NCBI GenBank assembly: GCA_009924135.1
Contig: RFSE01000018.1
Location: 1 to 50,400, forward strand
DNA length: 50,400 nucleotides
Direction: 5' to 3'
DNA from: Pseudomonadota bacterium
GTDB lineage: Bacteria > Verrucomicrobiota > Verrucomicrobiia > Limisphaerales > SXTU01
Below, piece by piece: positions 25,167 to 34,627 of this stretch. The notes under the pieces are model-generated. The model did no database searches and was not told where the DNA came from. It worked only from the letters and a program-made list of their open reading frames with translations. Each line of letters opens with the position of its first letter. Within the stretch, counting starts at the first letter, position 1. The position numbers and the translations under genes are program-made.

Positions 25167-26531
25167 TTAAATCAGCTCCGCAATCTTGTCGCCGGAATCG
25201 AGCAGGTACTGCGGACGACCACTGTGATCCAACAGCGTCGTACCCAGATCGATCCCCAGCACGTGGTAAATGGTCGCCAGCACGTCGGTGGGTCGGTAAG
25301 GACGTGACTTGGGCCGTTCGCCGAGACGGTCCGTAGCACCCACGACCTGGCCCATCTTCAAGCCGCCACCTGCGATCAAAGCACACGCGGCTGACGGCCA
25401 GTGTCCCCGGCCATCCGGCGTCACATCACCGATCTTGGGCTTGCGGCCAAACTCGCTCCAAATGACCACGGCGACTTCCTTCGACAGCCCACGCTCGTGC
25501 AAGTCCGTGATGAGCGCCGCCACCGCCTGGTCATAGAGCGGGAGCTTGGCCCGCAGCAGTTTGAAATTGCTCGCGTGCGTGTCCCAGCCGCCGGGATCGT
25601 TGATGCCGCCACCAATGTTGACCGGAAACCGTGCCGCCACGGACACAAGCGGCACCCCGGCTTCCACGAGCCGCCGGGCTCGGAGAAAATCCAGCCCTTG
25701 CGCGCGCGGATCAGTGCCCTCGCCGTAACGGCGACGCATGGCTTCCGGTTCGCGGGTCAGATCCAGGGCGTTGCGAACTTCGCTGGAAGTGAGCATCTCG
25801 AAAGCGCGTTGCACATACGTCTCCGACCCGCTGAAAGCCCGTCCGGCGAAAGCCTCGCGCTCAACGGCGGAGAGTAATTCCCGGCGACCATCAAACCGCT
25901 CACGCCCAACCTCCGGCAACAGATCAAGGTCCTTTAATAACTGGCCGCTCAACCCAATCGGCCGGTGGATCGTCCCGAGATAGGCCGGCTCCTCCGGGTC
26001 ATCGTAGGAACCCAGCAGCTTGTGACTCGACAGGCTGACGTACGGTGGCACCGGGCCATCAATCCCGCGCAGCTTGCTGACGACGCAGCCAATCGCGGGC
26101 CGCCGCAACGCCCCAATCTGGCCGGATGCGGCGGCGGGTATGCCGGTCAACAACTCCGTCGGGTCATGATTCCCGCGCGTTACCAGGCCGCGCAGGATGG
26201 CGAACTTGTCGGCGATGCGCGCGTGCTGCGGCATCAGTTCGCAGACTTGAATTCCGGCGACATTGGTGGCGATGGGCTGGAACTCTCCGCGATACTCGGA
26301 AGGTGCGTCCGGCTTCATGTCGTACATGTCCATGTGGCTCGAACCACCGGGCAGGTAAACCATGATGATCGCCTTTTGCGCCAACCGGGGTTGGGCCGCC
26401 AGCGCACGCAACCGCAACAGCTCGGTGAGTCCCAAGCCCCCCAGTCCAAGCGCCCCCACCTGCAGCGCACTCCGCCGCGACATCCAGCGCGGCTGTTGGC
26501 CGGGGGGCGTGGGCTGGATTGGCTGGATCAT
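25167..26531 (-). CDS. DUF1501 protein with Tat-like signal
   Basis: A 454-residue protein of the DUF1501 family, distantly related to sulfatases/alkaline phosphatases. The N-terminus has a twin-arginine-type motif (SRRSALQVGALGLGGLGL), suggesting export in folded form. Family signatures are AIIMVYLPGGSSHMDMYDMKPDAPSEYRG, ILRGLVTRGNHDPTE, DPGGWDTHASNF, VVIWSEFGRKPKI and GRGHWPSA. The closing part (RPTDVLATIYHVLGIDLGTTLLDHSGRPQYLLD) is also typical. In Planctomycetes and Verrucomicrobia such genes usually sit next to DUF1549/DUF1553 cytochrome-like genes; here that partner is missing. The gene is convergent with sufT, 14 bases away. Confidence 0.88.
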   Translation of the reverse strand: MIQPIQPTPPGQQPRWMSRRSALQVGALGLGGLGLTELLRLRALAAQPRLAQKAIIMVYLPGGSSHMDMYDMKPDAPSEYRGEFQPIATNVAGIQVCELMPQHARIADKFAILRGLVTRGNHDPTELLTGIPAAASGQIGALRRPAIGCVVSKLRGIDGPVPPYVSLSSHKLLGSYDDPEEPAYLGTIHRPIGLSGQLLKDLDLLPEVGRERFDGRRELLSAVEREAFAGRAFSGSETYVQRAFEMLTSSEVRNALDLTREPEAMRRRYGEGTDPRAQGLDFLRARRLVEAGVPLVSVAARFPVNIGGGINDPGGWDTHASNFKLLRAKLPLYDQAVAALITDLHERGLSKEVAVVIWSEFGRKPKIGDVTPDGRGHWPSAACALIAGGGLKMGQVVGATDRLGERPKSRPYRPTDVLATIYHVLGIDLGTTLLDHSGRPQYLLDSGDKIAELI

Positions 26532-26841
26532 GTTCGGACTTTATCCGGCCGTGGTCAGTGGTCCACTCAATTTTGCCGGGCTGCAGGGCTGCTCTGTTTG
26601 CATCCGAAACGCAGCCGTTTACGTTGATCACGAAGCGTGCGAATCCTGTCACTGCCCCGAGGAATGAAAACTTCCGGAGCGCGGCTGTGTCGCGGAGTCC
26701 AGCCGCAGCGGCTGTGCCTGGCAGGAGGCGTTGATGCGTTACGCCCCGCTCGAGATTCTAACAATGCTGAGGCTGATCCCGCTCCGAGGCGGTGTCAAAC
26801 TGCGCCCCCACGAAGCCACCCAGCGCACAAAGAATCGCGGT
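26532..26841. repeat. Intergenic region with GC-rich repeat
   Basis: No gene is seen. The segment about 26667-26725 (GGAGCGCGGCTGTGTCGCGG, then AGTCCAGCCGCAGCGGCTG) has internal palindromic character and looks like a dispersed repeat of this lineage, though no second copy is found in this window. The rest is unremarkable and carries the upstream region of the DUF1501 gene. Confidence 0.45.
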
Positions 26842-27747
26842 TTATATCTTCAGCATCCCTTCGAGCTTTTTCCGCTCCTCGTCCGTCAGGGGCTTGAACT
26901 CGATGGCGAGGCCCGGCAAATCCGCCCGCAGCTTGGCCACGTCAGCTTCCGCAATGTCCGTGTGCAGCAGCGCGAGCTTCTTCAAATTCGGCAACGCCTT
27001 GAGCTGCGCCAGTCCGGCGTAGGTAATGCGCACCTCATCGAGGGTCAGCGATTCCAGCCCCTTCATCTTGGCCAGCGTCGCGAACGTAGCGTCGTCGAGG
27101 CTCAAGGCGTTGGGCTTGCCGTTGTACTGGCGCAGGCGCTGGCCGAGATAGAGCGTGCGCACGCCGGTGAGTTTGAGCAGGTGCTCGTTGCCTGCGGATG
27201 TCTGATACGTGTGCCAGGTGCGGAACTCCTTGAGCTGCGTCAGTTCCGCGATCGCGGCCATGCCGATGTCATTGAACGGCGTGCCGGCCACGGTGAGCCG
27301 CTCCAGCTTCGGCAGCGTCTTGAACGCGGCAAAGCCCGCGCCGGTAAACCCCTTGTCAGGAAACGCAATATGGAAGAAGGCCGCCGAGCGCAGGTTTGGC
27401 AAGTTCGCCAACTGCTTCAGCCCGGCGTCCGTGACCTGGATGCCATCGGTGCCCAGCTCCTCCAGCGCGGTCAGCCCGGCGAGGTGCGCGATCGTCGCAT
27501 CCGTGAGCCCGTGACACTGGCCATAGAGCGTAAGACCCTTGAGCGACTTGAGCTGTCCAATCTGCTTGAACTCCGCGTCGCCTAGCTTGGAGCAATCCTT
27601 GAAAAAAACCTTCGTCACCACCCCACCCGCCTCAGTGACCTGCCCGCCCAGCGCCCGCAACCCTGCGGCCACCGTGGCATCATCGGCGACAGCGATCCCG
27701 GTTCCAGCCAGCAACAGAAATCCGAACAGGCAAACGACATGTTTCAT
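26842..27747 (-). CDS. Secreted leucine-rich-repeat-like protein
   Basis: A 301-residue exported protein with signal peptide MKHVVCLFGFLLLAGTGIA. The rest is a run of about eight leucine-rich-type repeats of 24-26 residues, with the recurring pattern L..L..LTLYGQ..TDATIAHLAGLTALEEL. Examples: DAEFKQIGQLKSLKGLTLYG, DAGLKQLANLPNLRSAAFFH, DIGMAAIAELTQLKEFRTWH and YAGLAQLKALPNLKKLALLH. Such solenoids bind proteins; no enzyme domain is present. The start at 27747 was chosen because it opens the signal peptide. The gene follows ilvB on the same strand beyond a strong terminator, so it is probably transcribed separately. Confidence 0.8.
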   Translation of the reverse strand: MKHVVCLFGFLLLAGTGIAVADDATVAAGLRALGGQVTEAGGVVTKVFFKDCSKLGDAEFKQIGQLKSLKGLTLYGQCHGLTDATIAHLAGLTALEELGTDGIQVTDAGLKQLANLPNLRSAAFFHIAFPDKGFTGAGFAAFKTLPKLERLTVAGTPFNDIGMAAIAELTQLKEFRTWHTYQTSAGNEHLLKLTGVRTLYLGQRLRQYNGKPNALSLDDATFATLAKMKGLESLTLDEVRITYAGLAQLKALPNLKKLALLHTDIAEADVAKLRADLPGLAIEFKPLTDEERKKLEGMLKI

Positions 27748-27814
27748 GCGCGACAGCATGAAAGGCCACACTAATGAATCCACCAAAAAATACTGACTTT
27801 GATGATCTAAAGAA

Positions 27815-27840
27815 AAGGGACGGCATCGCTGCCGTCCCTT
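27815..27840 (-). terminator. Intrinsic terminator of ilvB
   Basis: A perfect 11-base stem (AAGGGACGGCA with TGCCGTCCCTT) has a 4-base loop. On the minus strand it is followed by TTTTCTTT. It lies 22 bases after the ilvB stop codon and is the best simple terminator in the window. Confidence 0.9.
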
Positions 27841-27862
27841 CGATGCAAGTTGAAAACCCAAT

Positions 27863-29734
27863 TCAAGGAATCACCATGTCCGCCACCGTGCGGCCGGCCG
27901 GGATGAACGGCAGGACGTGCTCGGTGTAGGGCGTGATGATATCGAGGAGGTAGGGCTCCTTGGATTCGAGCATGCGCTTCATGGCGGCGCGGAGGTCCTT
28001 CTTGAACATCACGCGCTCGCACGGGACGCTGAAACCCTTGGCCATGGCCACGTAGTCGGGGTAGATGGCCTTCACGTTGTCGGGATCGCCGAGGTAGGTG
28101 TGGCCGCGGTTGCCGGCGTAGAAGCGGTCTTCCCATTGCACCACCATGCCGAGGTGCTGGTTGTTCAGGATGATGGCCTTGGCCGCGATCTTCTCGATGT
28201 GCGCGGTGGCCAGCTCCTGGATGTTCATGAGGAACGAGCCGTCGCCATCGATGTCGATGACCTGCTTGTGCGGACAGGCGACCTTCGCGCCGAGCGCGGC
28301 GGGATAGCCGTAGCCCATCGCGCCGAGACCGGCGCTGGTGAGGAACTGACGGGGCCAGGTGTACTTGAACCACTGACCGGCCCACATCTGGTGCTGGCCC
28401 ACGCCGGTGGTGATGATGGCATCGCCGCCGGTGAGCTCATAAAGCAGCTCGATGGCGTACTGCGGGAGGATGACTTCCTTCTCGTGGCCCACGAGATGGT
28501 CCTTCATGTGCTGGGATTTCACGACCTCTTCGTTGGCTGTGTAGCGGAACGGGGCGCGGGCCTTCCACTCGTCGCACTGGGCGACCCAGGCGGAATACTT
28601 CTTCGCCAAGGCGCGCTTGCGGAGCATCTCGTTGAGCTTGGCCAAGGCGAACTTGATGTCGCTGACAATGGGCAGGTTCGCGGGTTTGTTCTTGTTGATC
28701 TCGGAGGGATCAATGTCGATGTGAACGATGGTGCCGCGCTCGCAGAACTTCTCCACCTTGCCGGTCACGCGGTCGTCGAAGCGCACGCCAAAGGCGAGCA
28801 GCAGGTCCGCGCCGGGGGCCACGGGGACCATGGGGTCGTTGACGGATTCACGCTTCTTGTACTCGCCGCTGACGGCCCAGTTCGCGGCCGCATTGCCGTG
28901 CATGCCCAGCCATCGGAGGGAGAGCGGGTGCGTCTCCGGGAACGCGCCGCAGCCCATGATGGTGGTGGTGACGGGAATCTGCGTCAGTTCGGCGAACTCA
29001 CGGAGTTCGTCCGAGGCATTGCCGCTGATGACGCCGCCACCGGCGTAAAGCACCGGGCGCTCGGACTTTTCGAGCAGGCCGATGATTTCATTAAGCGCGA
29101 GGTCACTGGCGCGCTTGTCGGGGTTGTAGCCGCGCAGGCTGACTTCCTTCGGATAGACCGGCTGGGTCTCGGCCTGCTGGATGTTCTTGGGCACGTCCAC
29201 GATGACGGGACCGGGCCGGCCGGACTGCGCGACAAAGAACGCCTCCTTGATGATGCGTGGGATGTCGTTGATGTCCGTGACCAGATAGGAATGCTTCACG
29301 ATCGGCAGGGTCATGCCGAAGAAGTCCGTTTCCTGAAACGCGCCCTTGCCGATCATCGCCTGCGGGACCTGGCCGGTGATGGCGACGAGCGGGATGGAAT
29401 CCATGTAGGCATCGGCGATGCCGGAGATGAGGTTGGTGGCGCCGGGGCCGGAAGTGGCCATGCAGACGCCGGCCCGGCCGGTCGCGCGGGCGTAACCTTC
29501 GGCCATGAAGACGCCGCCCTGCTCGTGACGCGGGAGGATGGTGCGGATCTTCGAGCGTGTGAGGGCCTGGTGGAACTCCATGCTCGCGCCGCCGGGGTAG
29601 GCGAAGATGGTGTCCACGCCCTCGCGTTCGAGACACTTGATGAGGATGTCGCTGCCCTTCATGCGCGGGCCGACCTCGGCCTTTTCGGTGGAGTGGGCCT
29701 TCGCTTCGGCGTGTTCTGCGGTTGCTTTACTCAT
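27863..29734 (-). CDS. ilvB: Acetolactate synthase large subunit
   Basis: A 623-residue thiamine-diphosphate enzyme that makes acetolactate or acetohydroxybutyrate, the first common step of valine, leucine and isoleucine synthesis. Domain order is standard: N-terminal pyrimidine-binding domain with the catalytic glutamate in LPRHEQGG and [24 protein letters not shown]-binding central domain with [12 protein letters not shown]; and C-terminal PP domain with the ThDP motif [16 protein letters not shown]. The ATG at 29734 gives a short lysine/alanine-rich lead ([14 protein letters not shown]). No ilvN regulatory subunit or ilvC follows. An attenuator with a Leu/Val-rich leader peptide lies immediately upstream. 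The large antisense open frame across this gene is not real. Confidence 0.95.
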   Translation of the reverse strand: MSKATAEHAEAKAHSTEKAEVGPRMKGSDILIKCLEREGVDTIFAYPGGASMEFHQALTRSKIRTILPRHEQGGVFMAEGYARATGRAGVCMATSGPGATNLISGIADAYMDSIPLVAITGQVPQAMIGKGAFQETDFFGMTLPIVKHSYLVTDINDIPRIIKEAFFVAQSGRPGPVIVDVPKNIQQAETQPVYPKEVSLRGYNPDKRASDLALNEIIGLLEKSERPVLYAGGGVISGNASDELREFAELTQIPVTTTIMGCGAFPETHPLSLRWLGMHGNAAANWAVSGEYKKRESVNDPMVPVAPGADLLLAFGVRFDDRVTGKVEKFCERGTIVHIDIDPSEINKNKPANLPIVSDIKFALAKLNEMLRKRALAKKYSAWVAQCDEWKARAPFRYTANEEVVKSQHMKDHLVGHEKEVILPQYAIELLYELTGGDAIITTGVGQHQMWAGQWFKYTWPRQFLTSAGLGAMGYGYPAALGAKVACPHKQVIDIDGDGSFLMNIQELATAHIEKIAAKAIILNNQHLGMVVQWEDRFYAGNRGHTYLGDPDNVKAIYPDYVAMAKGFSVPCERVMFKKDLRAAMKRMLESKEPYLLDIITPYTEHVLPFIPAGRTVADMVIP

Positions 29735-29777
29735 GACTTGCTTTGTGGGTTGGGCGGGCGGCGCGTGGCGAACAAAA

Positions 29778-29805
29778 AACCCACGACTGCTGCCAGCCGT
29801 GGGTT
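29778..29805 (-). terminator. Attenuator terminator hairpin of the ilvB leader
   Basis: On the minus strand the sequence is AACCCACG, a 12-base loop that can itself pair CTG/CAG, then CGTGGGTTTTTTG. The 8-base stem and six-U run sit between the leader peptide stop and the ilvB start. The 5' half of the stem overlaps the antiterminator, so the two structures exclude each other. Confidence 0.88.
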
Positions 29806-29839
29806 CTTGTCGAAAATTGCCTATGCTCGACAAGGCCCA
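29800..29839 (-). promoter_or_regulatory. Antiterminator of the ilvB attenuator
   Basis: On the minus strand TGGG-CC-TTGTCGA (29839-29827) pairs with TCGACAA-GAA-CCCA (29813-29800). This is a 7-base helix, a small internal loop and a further 4-base helix. The CCCA segment is also the 5' arm of the terminator. A ribosome stalled on the valine codons just upstream would leave this structure free to form and keep transcription going. A ribosome finishing the peptide at the stop codon (29821-29823) would cover it. Confidence 0.8.
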
Positions 29840-29898
29840 ACGGCGTCGTCACCTACGACGACTACCGCGAGCAATACTTGTACGAGCGTGCCAAACAT
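29821..29898 (-). CDS. ilvB leader peptide
   Basis: A 25-codon peptide starting MFGTLVQV and containing LLAVVVV near its middle: two leucine codons, an alanine, then four consecutive valine codons, with three more valines around them. It ends at TAG, 15 bases before the terminator stem. This is the composition expected of a valine/leucine-sensing leader, like the E. coli ilvB leader, which also has a Val run. The start ATG at 29898 has no Shine-Dalgarno sequence. The predicted promoter places transcription initiation at or next to the A of the ATG, so the message may be leaderless. It also forms the tail of a longer, non-coding open frame. Confidence 0.85.
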   Translation of the reverse strand: MFGTLVQVLLAVVVVGDDAVGPCRA

Positions 29899-29905
29899 TG
29901 GCGGG

Positions 29906-29934
29906 AAGCTAGCCAGCGGGGAAAGGGCGGTCAA
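29906..29934 (-). promoter_or_regulatory. Predicted promoter of ilvB leader
   Basis: Minus-strand TTGACC (29934-29929), a 17-base spacer, then TAGCTT (29911-29906). The -35 box matches the sigma-70 consensus at 5 of 6 positions and the -10 box at 3 of 6, with ideal spacing. Transcription would begin about 7 bases later, at or beside the leader ATG. Confidence 0.5.
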
Positions 29935-29966
29935 GCCGGGATTGCGTGCAAGGCAAGGCAGCTTCA

Positions 29967-29986
29967 CGCGGGCACGGCTGCCCGCG
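29967..29986. repeat. CGCGGGCA hairpin
   Basis: A perfect 8-base stem CGCGGGCA/TGCCCGCG with loop CGGC, just past the stop of the membrane-protein gene and upstream of the ilvB promoter. It has no T-tract. It could end transcription of the upstream gene weakly, or be a small dispersed palindrome. Confidence 0.45.
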
Positions 29987-30412
29987 CTACGACGTGGTTG
30001 GTGCAGGCAGCGGCTTGTAAACAAAGAAGACCAGCACGCCCAGCAAGATACCCTGGAGGGTGTTCGCCAGAAACCACTTAACCGCAATCTCCGATGGCAA
30101 GGGCTGCACGGCGTAGGTGATCAGCGTGTTGGCCTGGCCAAAGAGCCCCATGAAAAGCCCGTAGAGCACTCCGCAGCGGAGGCAGGCCGTGGCGGCAAAC
30201 CCCTTCGCCCACAACATCGTGAACGCGACGGCGGCAAGGAATTGACCGGCCATGAGCCAGCCCATGTGCTTCTGCATCTCGGCCTCTGTCCGCCACAGGC
30301 TCTGACTCGCGGCATAGTCACCGTGCAACCACACGCCGTGGATGAGGAAGTCCGTGGCGAACACGGCGAGGAACATGACCGGGATGGCAATGGCCAGGCG
30401 TTTTGGATTCAT
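29987..30412 (-). CDS. Small four-helix membrane protein
   Basis: A 141-residue integral membrane protein with four hydrophobic helices (about 5-27, 51-70, 75-95, 112-134). Recognisable stretches are [17 protein letters not shown] and [22 protein letters not shown], a pattern seen in uncharacterised bacterial membrane proteins. No catalytic residues are evident. The ATG at 30412 directly precedes the first helix ([13 protein letters not shown]). It is followed by the ilvB leader region on the same strand, but that region has its own predicted promoter. Function unknown. Confidence 0.65.
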   Translation of the reverse strand: MNPKRLAIAIPVMFLAVFATDFLIHGVWLHGDYAASQSLWRTEAEMQKHMGWLMAGQFLAAVAFTMLWAKGFAATACLRCGVLYGLFMGLFGQANTLITYAVQPLPSEIAVKWFLANTLQGILLGVLVFFVYKPLPAPTTS

Positions 30413-30550
30413 GACGGGCAGACTGAAGCACTGCACAATTCGCGGCAAGTGACGAATACGAGCAGTCCTTCTACAGTTGACAGGTCAGTCGATTTGGCTA
30501 GTTTCACAGAAGACACCCTAGTAAGAGCACCGCCTCCTCATATAAATCCA

Positions 30551-31258
30551 ATGAAGGCCCCCCATCTGGTGACGAGCCCCCGCTCCGAAAATGCGGCGTT
30601 CACTTTGATTGAACTCCTCGTGGTCATTGCCATCATTGCCATCCTGGCCGGCATGCTCCTGCCAGCTTTGGGCCGCGCGAAAGTGAAGGCGAACACCACC
30701 AAATGCACCTCCAATCTGCGACAGCTCGGCGTGGCCGAGATGCTTTATACGTCGGATTACGATGACAGCTATCCGTTTGGCGCCACCACCTGGCCGCAGA
30801 TGTCGTTCATCACCACCTGGCAGTTGTTGAACCCTTACATCGCCACCAACACCGGCTTTCACCTTTGCCCGGCGGACAAGGGCTTGCCCTGGAACTATGA
30901 CTGGGTCCTGGTCAACGGCGGCGGCATGACGACGAATCAGATGCCCTGTCCGAACAGCTATTATTACCCGACTCAATATTATTGGGATGACAGCGCTCCC
31001 AACACGCTGCGCAGACGACGCTCCCCGGAGGTGGGCTTCCCTTCGCAGAAAGTGATGATGACCTGCTACGCCGGCCCGGATGCCTCGCCGCTGGGCGCAA
31101 AGATCATCGCCCACGGCAAGGAAGGCGTGCCGTTGAACTTCGCGGACGGGCATGCGGCTTACACGCTCTACGACAACATCAACCAGACCGCACCCTACGG
31201 ACCGTATAACTTCGACTGGACCGTCGGCGGGCTGGCCACTGGCAAGGATTTGAAATAA
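30551..31258 (+). CDS. Type II secretion-like pseudopilin
   Basis: A 235-residue pseudopilin with an unusually long leader (about 16 residues) before the processing site: [20 protein letters not shown], then [12 protein letters not shown]. The globular domain has [25 protein letters not shown] and a C-terminal [17 protein letters not shown], a slightly longer version of the H-X9-DG signature. Its relatives are the pseudopilins at 7.8 kb and in the 40.6-44.4 kb array, but it is more distant from the array than the array members are from each other. The ATG at 30551 was chosen over the huge open frame that reads antisense through ilvB. Confidence 0.85.
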   Translation: MKAPHLVTSPRSENAAFTLIELLVVIAIIAILAGMLLPALGRAKVKANTTKCTSNLRQLGVAEMLYTSDYDDSYPFGATTWPQMSFITTWQLLNPYIATNTGFHLCPADKGLPWNYDWVLVNGGGMTTNQMPCPNSYYYPTQYYWDDSAPNTLRRRRSPEVGFPSQKVMMTCYAGPDASPLGAKIIAHGKEGVPLNFADGHAAYTLYDNINQTAPYGPYNFDWTVGGLATGKDLK

Positions 31259-31285
31259 GCCCGTCCGTCCAGCCCTTGGCCAGGG

Positions 31286-34048
31286 TTAATTGCTCACCTT
31301 CAGCATCCCTGTGACGGCGGCAAGCGCGAGCGGGACGACAATCCAGCCGGACATGCGCAGGACAAAGTTCGCAATGGCAGCGGGCCGGAGCTTCACCGGC
31401 TTTTTCAACAATGGGACGTGCACCGTCAATGAAGTGGTGCCAGCCACCCACAATTCCTCCAGCGGAAACTCCACCGGCAGGAAGTAACACACGCTCAAGG
31501 CGAACGCATCCCAACGTGAAAGCCGGGCATTGGGCAATTCATCCAGCGGCTTGTCCTTGCGCACAACCGCCCCGGGCAATTGAAAGACCAGCGCGCCGAG
31601 CCAGATGAGTGCGGCGGAGAATACGAGCAAGCGATAGGGACGCACGCCGTAGTTGCCCAGCGTCCCGTAGAGCACCCCGAAGAACCATTCGCCCAGACTT
31701 CGTTCGGCCCAGTTTTGTGCCCGCTCGCGATTCTGGCGCTCCAGGTAAACCTGATCAGCCTCGTCATCCCGGCCCATCTGGCGCAGCACTTTCTCCAGCC
31801 GGGTCAACACCTGCCGGTTCGCTCCGGTGAAGCCTTCCAGCACGGCATCCACGCTGCCTTCAAAATGCTCATAGGTGGCACCGCGCAGTTCAATGGGGCC
31901 GTCAGTCCATTTTTCCTGCGGCGTCAATCGAAGCGTGCGGAAGGTGGATTCGCTGAGATCGATCGGCCCTTCGGATCGGGCGCTGCTCAAGTCCGCGCCT
32001 TGCGGACAGGCAGCCCCGGTGAGACTCACTCCCTTGCGAAAACGCACCTCATCAAAGATGACCGGCACATCCCATTTGGTCGCATCGAAGTTGGCCGTGT
32101 CATAAAACTTGACGCTCCCCAGCTCCGCGCGTTCCCCCACCTGGACATTCCGGAAGTCAGCCCGCGCCCGGAACTCGGCGGCGAAAACAGCCCCCGTCCC
32201 ACTGGGCCGCCAGCTCAAGACCAGCCCACGCTGCAACGTCGCCCCGCGAAAGAGCGCATCCCCGTCGAACCGTGCCTGGGCGAGGTCGAGGAGCCCGCCA
32301 ATGTGGGTGGCGATGAAATCGGCCTTCTGCCGGAACTGCGTGGGCGAATTGGTGCCAATGGGCCCGAAAACCGCGTGCCGCTGCACGTGCATGGCATTGA
32401 AAATGGCGTCCCGTTCGAAGACCACCCCGGCGAACTGCACCGGCCCGACCGCCTCCGCCGACGTAAAATCATTGTTGCCCGCAAACCGCGCCCCCGTGAA
32501 GTCCAGAGACTTGCCGGCCTTGATCGAGCTGAACTGCGCGGTCAATTCGCGGTTCAGGAACTGGACGGAGGTGAACGTCGCCGCCGAGTGGAAATGCGCG
32601 CGGACGAAGTTCGCATCGCCGGAAAACTTCGCCCCGTCGAAGGCCGTCTCGCCACCGAACTGCGCCGCCGAGAAGGTGACCGGACGGTTCGTGGAGGTAA
32701 ACTGGACGCCCTCGAAGAAAGCATCCGAGGCAAAGTGCACGCCGCCGAAGATGGTGGCATCGGCGAAACTGGCGGCCGGCACCTTCGCGCCGCGGAGTTC
32801 GGCGAAGGAGACCGAGTGATCAAATTTGGCGTAAGTGAACAATGCCTAGGCGGCAAAGACCGTGCCGTTGAAGGCCGCCTCGCCCCCGAAGTGCATGTTG
32901 CGATAGTCGGCACTGCCGTTGAATTGCACGCCGGCGAAGTTTGCCCGGCCCCCGATCTCGCTGTCCTGAAAACTGACGGCCGGGCCGTCTTCGGTTCCGT
33001 TGAAGCGCACGCTTTCGAAGTCAGCGAGGGCGTTCAGCCTGGCCTGCGCAAAGATTCCGCCACCCGCGAACTGCGCCTGGCTGAAACGCGCACGGTCCTT
33101 GAAGGTGGTGCTCTCGAACAACGCCGGCATCGGTCGTAAAAACTTCACCTGGGTGAAATCAGTCTCGCCGCCAAACTGGGCCCCCGTGAAGTCTGCGAGC
33201 CCGCCGAAACGCGCCGGAAGTAAAGCCCCTGGACCTTCCCCTTCGCCACCAAATGCAACGCTGCCAAGGAAGGTTGCCGCGCCAAAAAGAGCAGCCCCGC
33301 GGAAGTCTGCCCCGCGAAAGCCCGCCGCCCGTTCACAACGGATTTCCTTGAACACCGCCTGGCTGTTGGTCCCGCTGCCGAATCGTACGCGGTTCAAATC
33401 CAGCGGTCCGGCAAACCGGGCGGCTTCAAAGGTGCTATTGCCACTGAAGGATGCCGCTGGCTGTCCCGGCACGGGTCCAAATCCGGCGGACTTGAGAAAG
33501 GTGGCCCGGTTGAACTTGGTCTCCTTGCCCAGAAACGCCGCTCCCTGGGCGAGGAAAACATCCTCTGCGGTGGCATCCGTGAAGACTGCTGCTCCGCTGA
33601 AGGTCGTGCCCCGCAGCACCATCGCGCGCCGCGTGACCGTGCCGGTAAAATCAGCATCCGCCGCAAACTGGCTGTCGGTGAAATCAAACCCCTGTTCAAA
33701 AACCGCAAATGAACTGTCGGCGGGGGCCTTGATCACACAGTGGTTCAGGCGGAACCCGTTCGTGATGGCCGCATGACGAAGGTCCAGCGGGTCGCTGATC
33801 AGTGCGTGGCTGAGGTTTACCGCGATGCCCTTGCGGGCGGCTTCGACCAGCCAGGGCGCTGGAACCGCTCGTTCGGCCTCGGGCTGGCTGGCCTTGAACG
33901 TGATCGCCTCACCGGCGAATAACCGTTGCCGGAGATCGTTCGTGGCGCCGGCGCCCGACGCCGTTACTCCTCCAAGCCAGAGCCACACGACCGCACCGGC
34001 CACGAAGGCCGCACGGGAAGCACTGGCAAGGTTGAACGATGCAGTCAT
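31286..34048 (-). pseudogene. Pentapeptide-repeat membrane protein interrupted by an amber codon
   Basis: One gene of 919 sense codons, read in a single frame, is split by a TAG at 32846-32848. The N-terminal half has a signal or anchor segment (ASRAAFVAGAVVWLWLGG) and a long series of pentapeptide-type repeats (FADATI, FDGAKFSG, FTDSQFAADADF). The repeat register continues across the stop: ...NGTVFAA, stop, ALFTYAKFDHSVSF. The C-terminal part leaves the repeats at about 31.95 kb and ends in four membrane helices with charged loops (GVLYGTLGNYGVRPYRLLVF, GWIVVPLALAAVTG). Pentapeptide solenoids mimic nucleic acid or bind proteins. No start codon with a ribosome site follows the stop, so the second half is probably not translated alone. 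A TTG at 32842 is the only nearby candidate. Confidence 0.8.
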
Positions 34049-34180
34049 CAACAGAACGCCCCCCAGCATAACAAACCGCTGAAACGCGGCGAGCGAGAAT
34101 CGCGGATTTCCTCCCGCCGCGTGGCACTCCGGAAAACCCCTAGAGCGGACCGGCCTTCCCACTGTTAGCGTCGCCCCTTA

Positions 34181-34594
34181 ATGTCCGCCAACACGATCCC
34201 TCCATCAGCCCCCGCCGGCACCCTCGTGTTCATCGTGGACGACAACGAACTACTGGGCGAAATCACCGCCCAGCTCATCGCCAACGCCGGCTATCGCACC
34301 CGGCTATTCCAACAGGGACTCCCTGCCCGCGACGCCATGCTGGCCGCATCGACCCCTCCGGAGGTGCTGGTGACCGATTTCGACATTGGGGACATCAACG
34401 GCCTCGACCTGATCGGGGAAGTGCGGGCCAAACATCCCCAGCTCAAGACCTTGCTGGTCAGCGGCACGGCGGCACCGGAAGCCATCGCCGCGCATCCGAT
34501 CAAACCCGATGCCTTCCTGGCAAAGCCGTTTATCGCTGATACGCTCATCGGTTCCGTGGACCGGTTGGTGGCCCAGACCCGTGGCGTCGTTTGA
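34181..34594 (+). CDS. Stand-alone response-regulator receiver protein
   Basis: A 137-residue CheY-like receiver without an output domain. The acidic pair is D20/D21 (VDDNE), the phospho-acceptor is D66 in VLVTDFDIG, the switch residue is S94 in LLVSGTA and the conserved lysine is K115 in FLAKPF. It would relay phosphate from a histidine kinase, but no kinase is nearby. The N-terminal ten residues are disordered (SANTIPPSAP). It precedes uvrB by 33 bases on the same strand, so the two may be co-transcribed. Confidence 0.85.
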   Translation: MSANTIPPSAPAGTLVFIVDDNELLGEITAQLIANAGYRTRLFQQGLPARDAMLAASTPPEVLVTDFDIGDINGLDLIGEVRAKHPQLKTLLVSGTAAPEAIAAHPIKPDAFLAKPFIADTLIGSVDRLVAQTRGVV

Positions 34595-34627
34595 CACTGC
34601 GGTCCTACGTTCTTACCGTAGGCGCGA

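Noticed and set aside
27917..30550. Open frame of more than 800 codons on the plus strand, antisense to ilvB
   Set aside because: It mirrors ilvB codon structure in a GC-rich genome, and its only credible protein is the pseudopilin from 30551 onward.
31286..34048. Reassignment of TAG to a sense codon
   Set aside because: TAG is used as a normal stop elsewhere, for example at the end of the 1734-residue gene and of the ilvB leader peptide.
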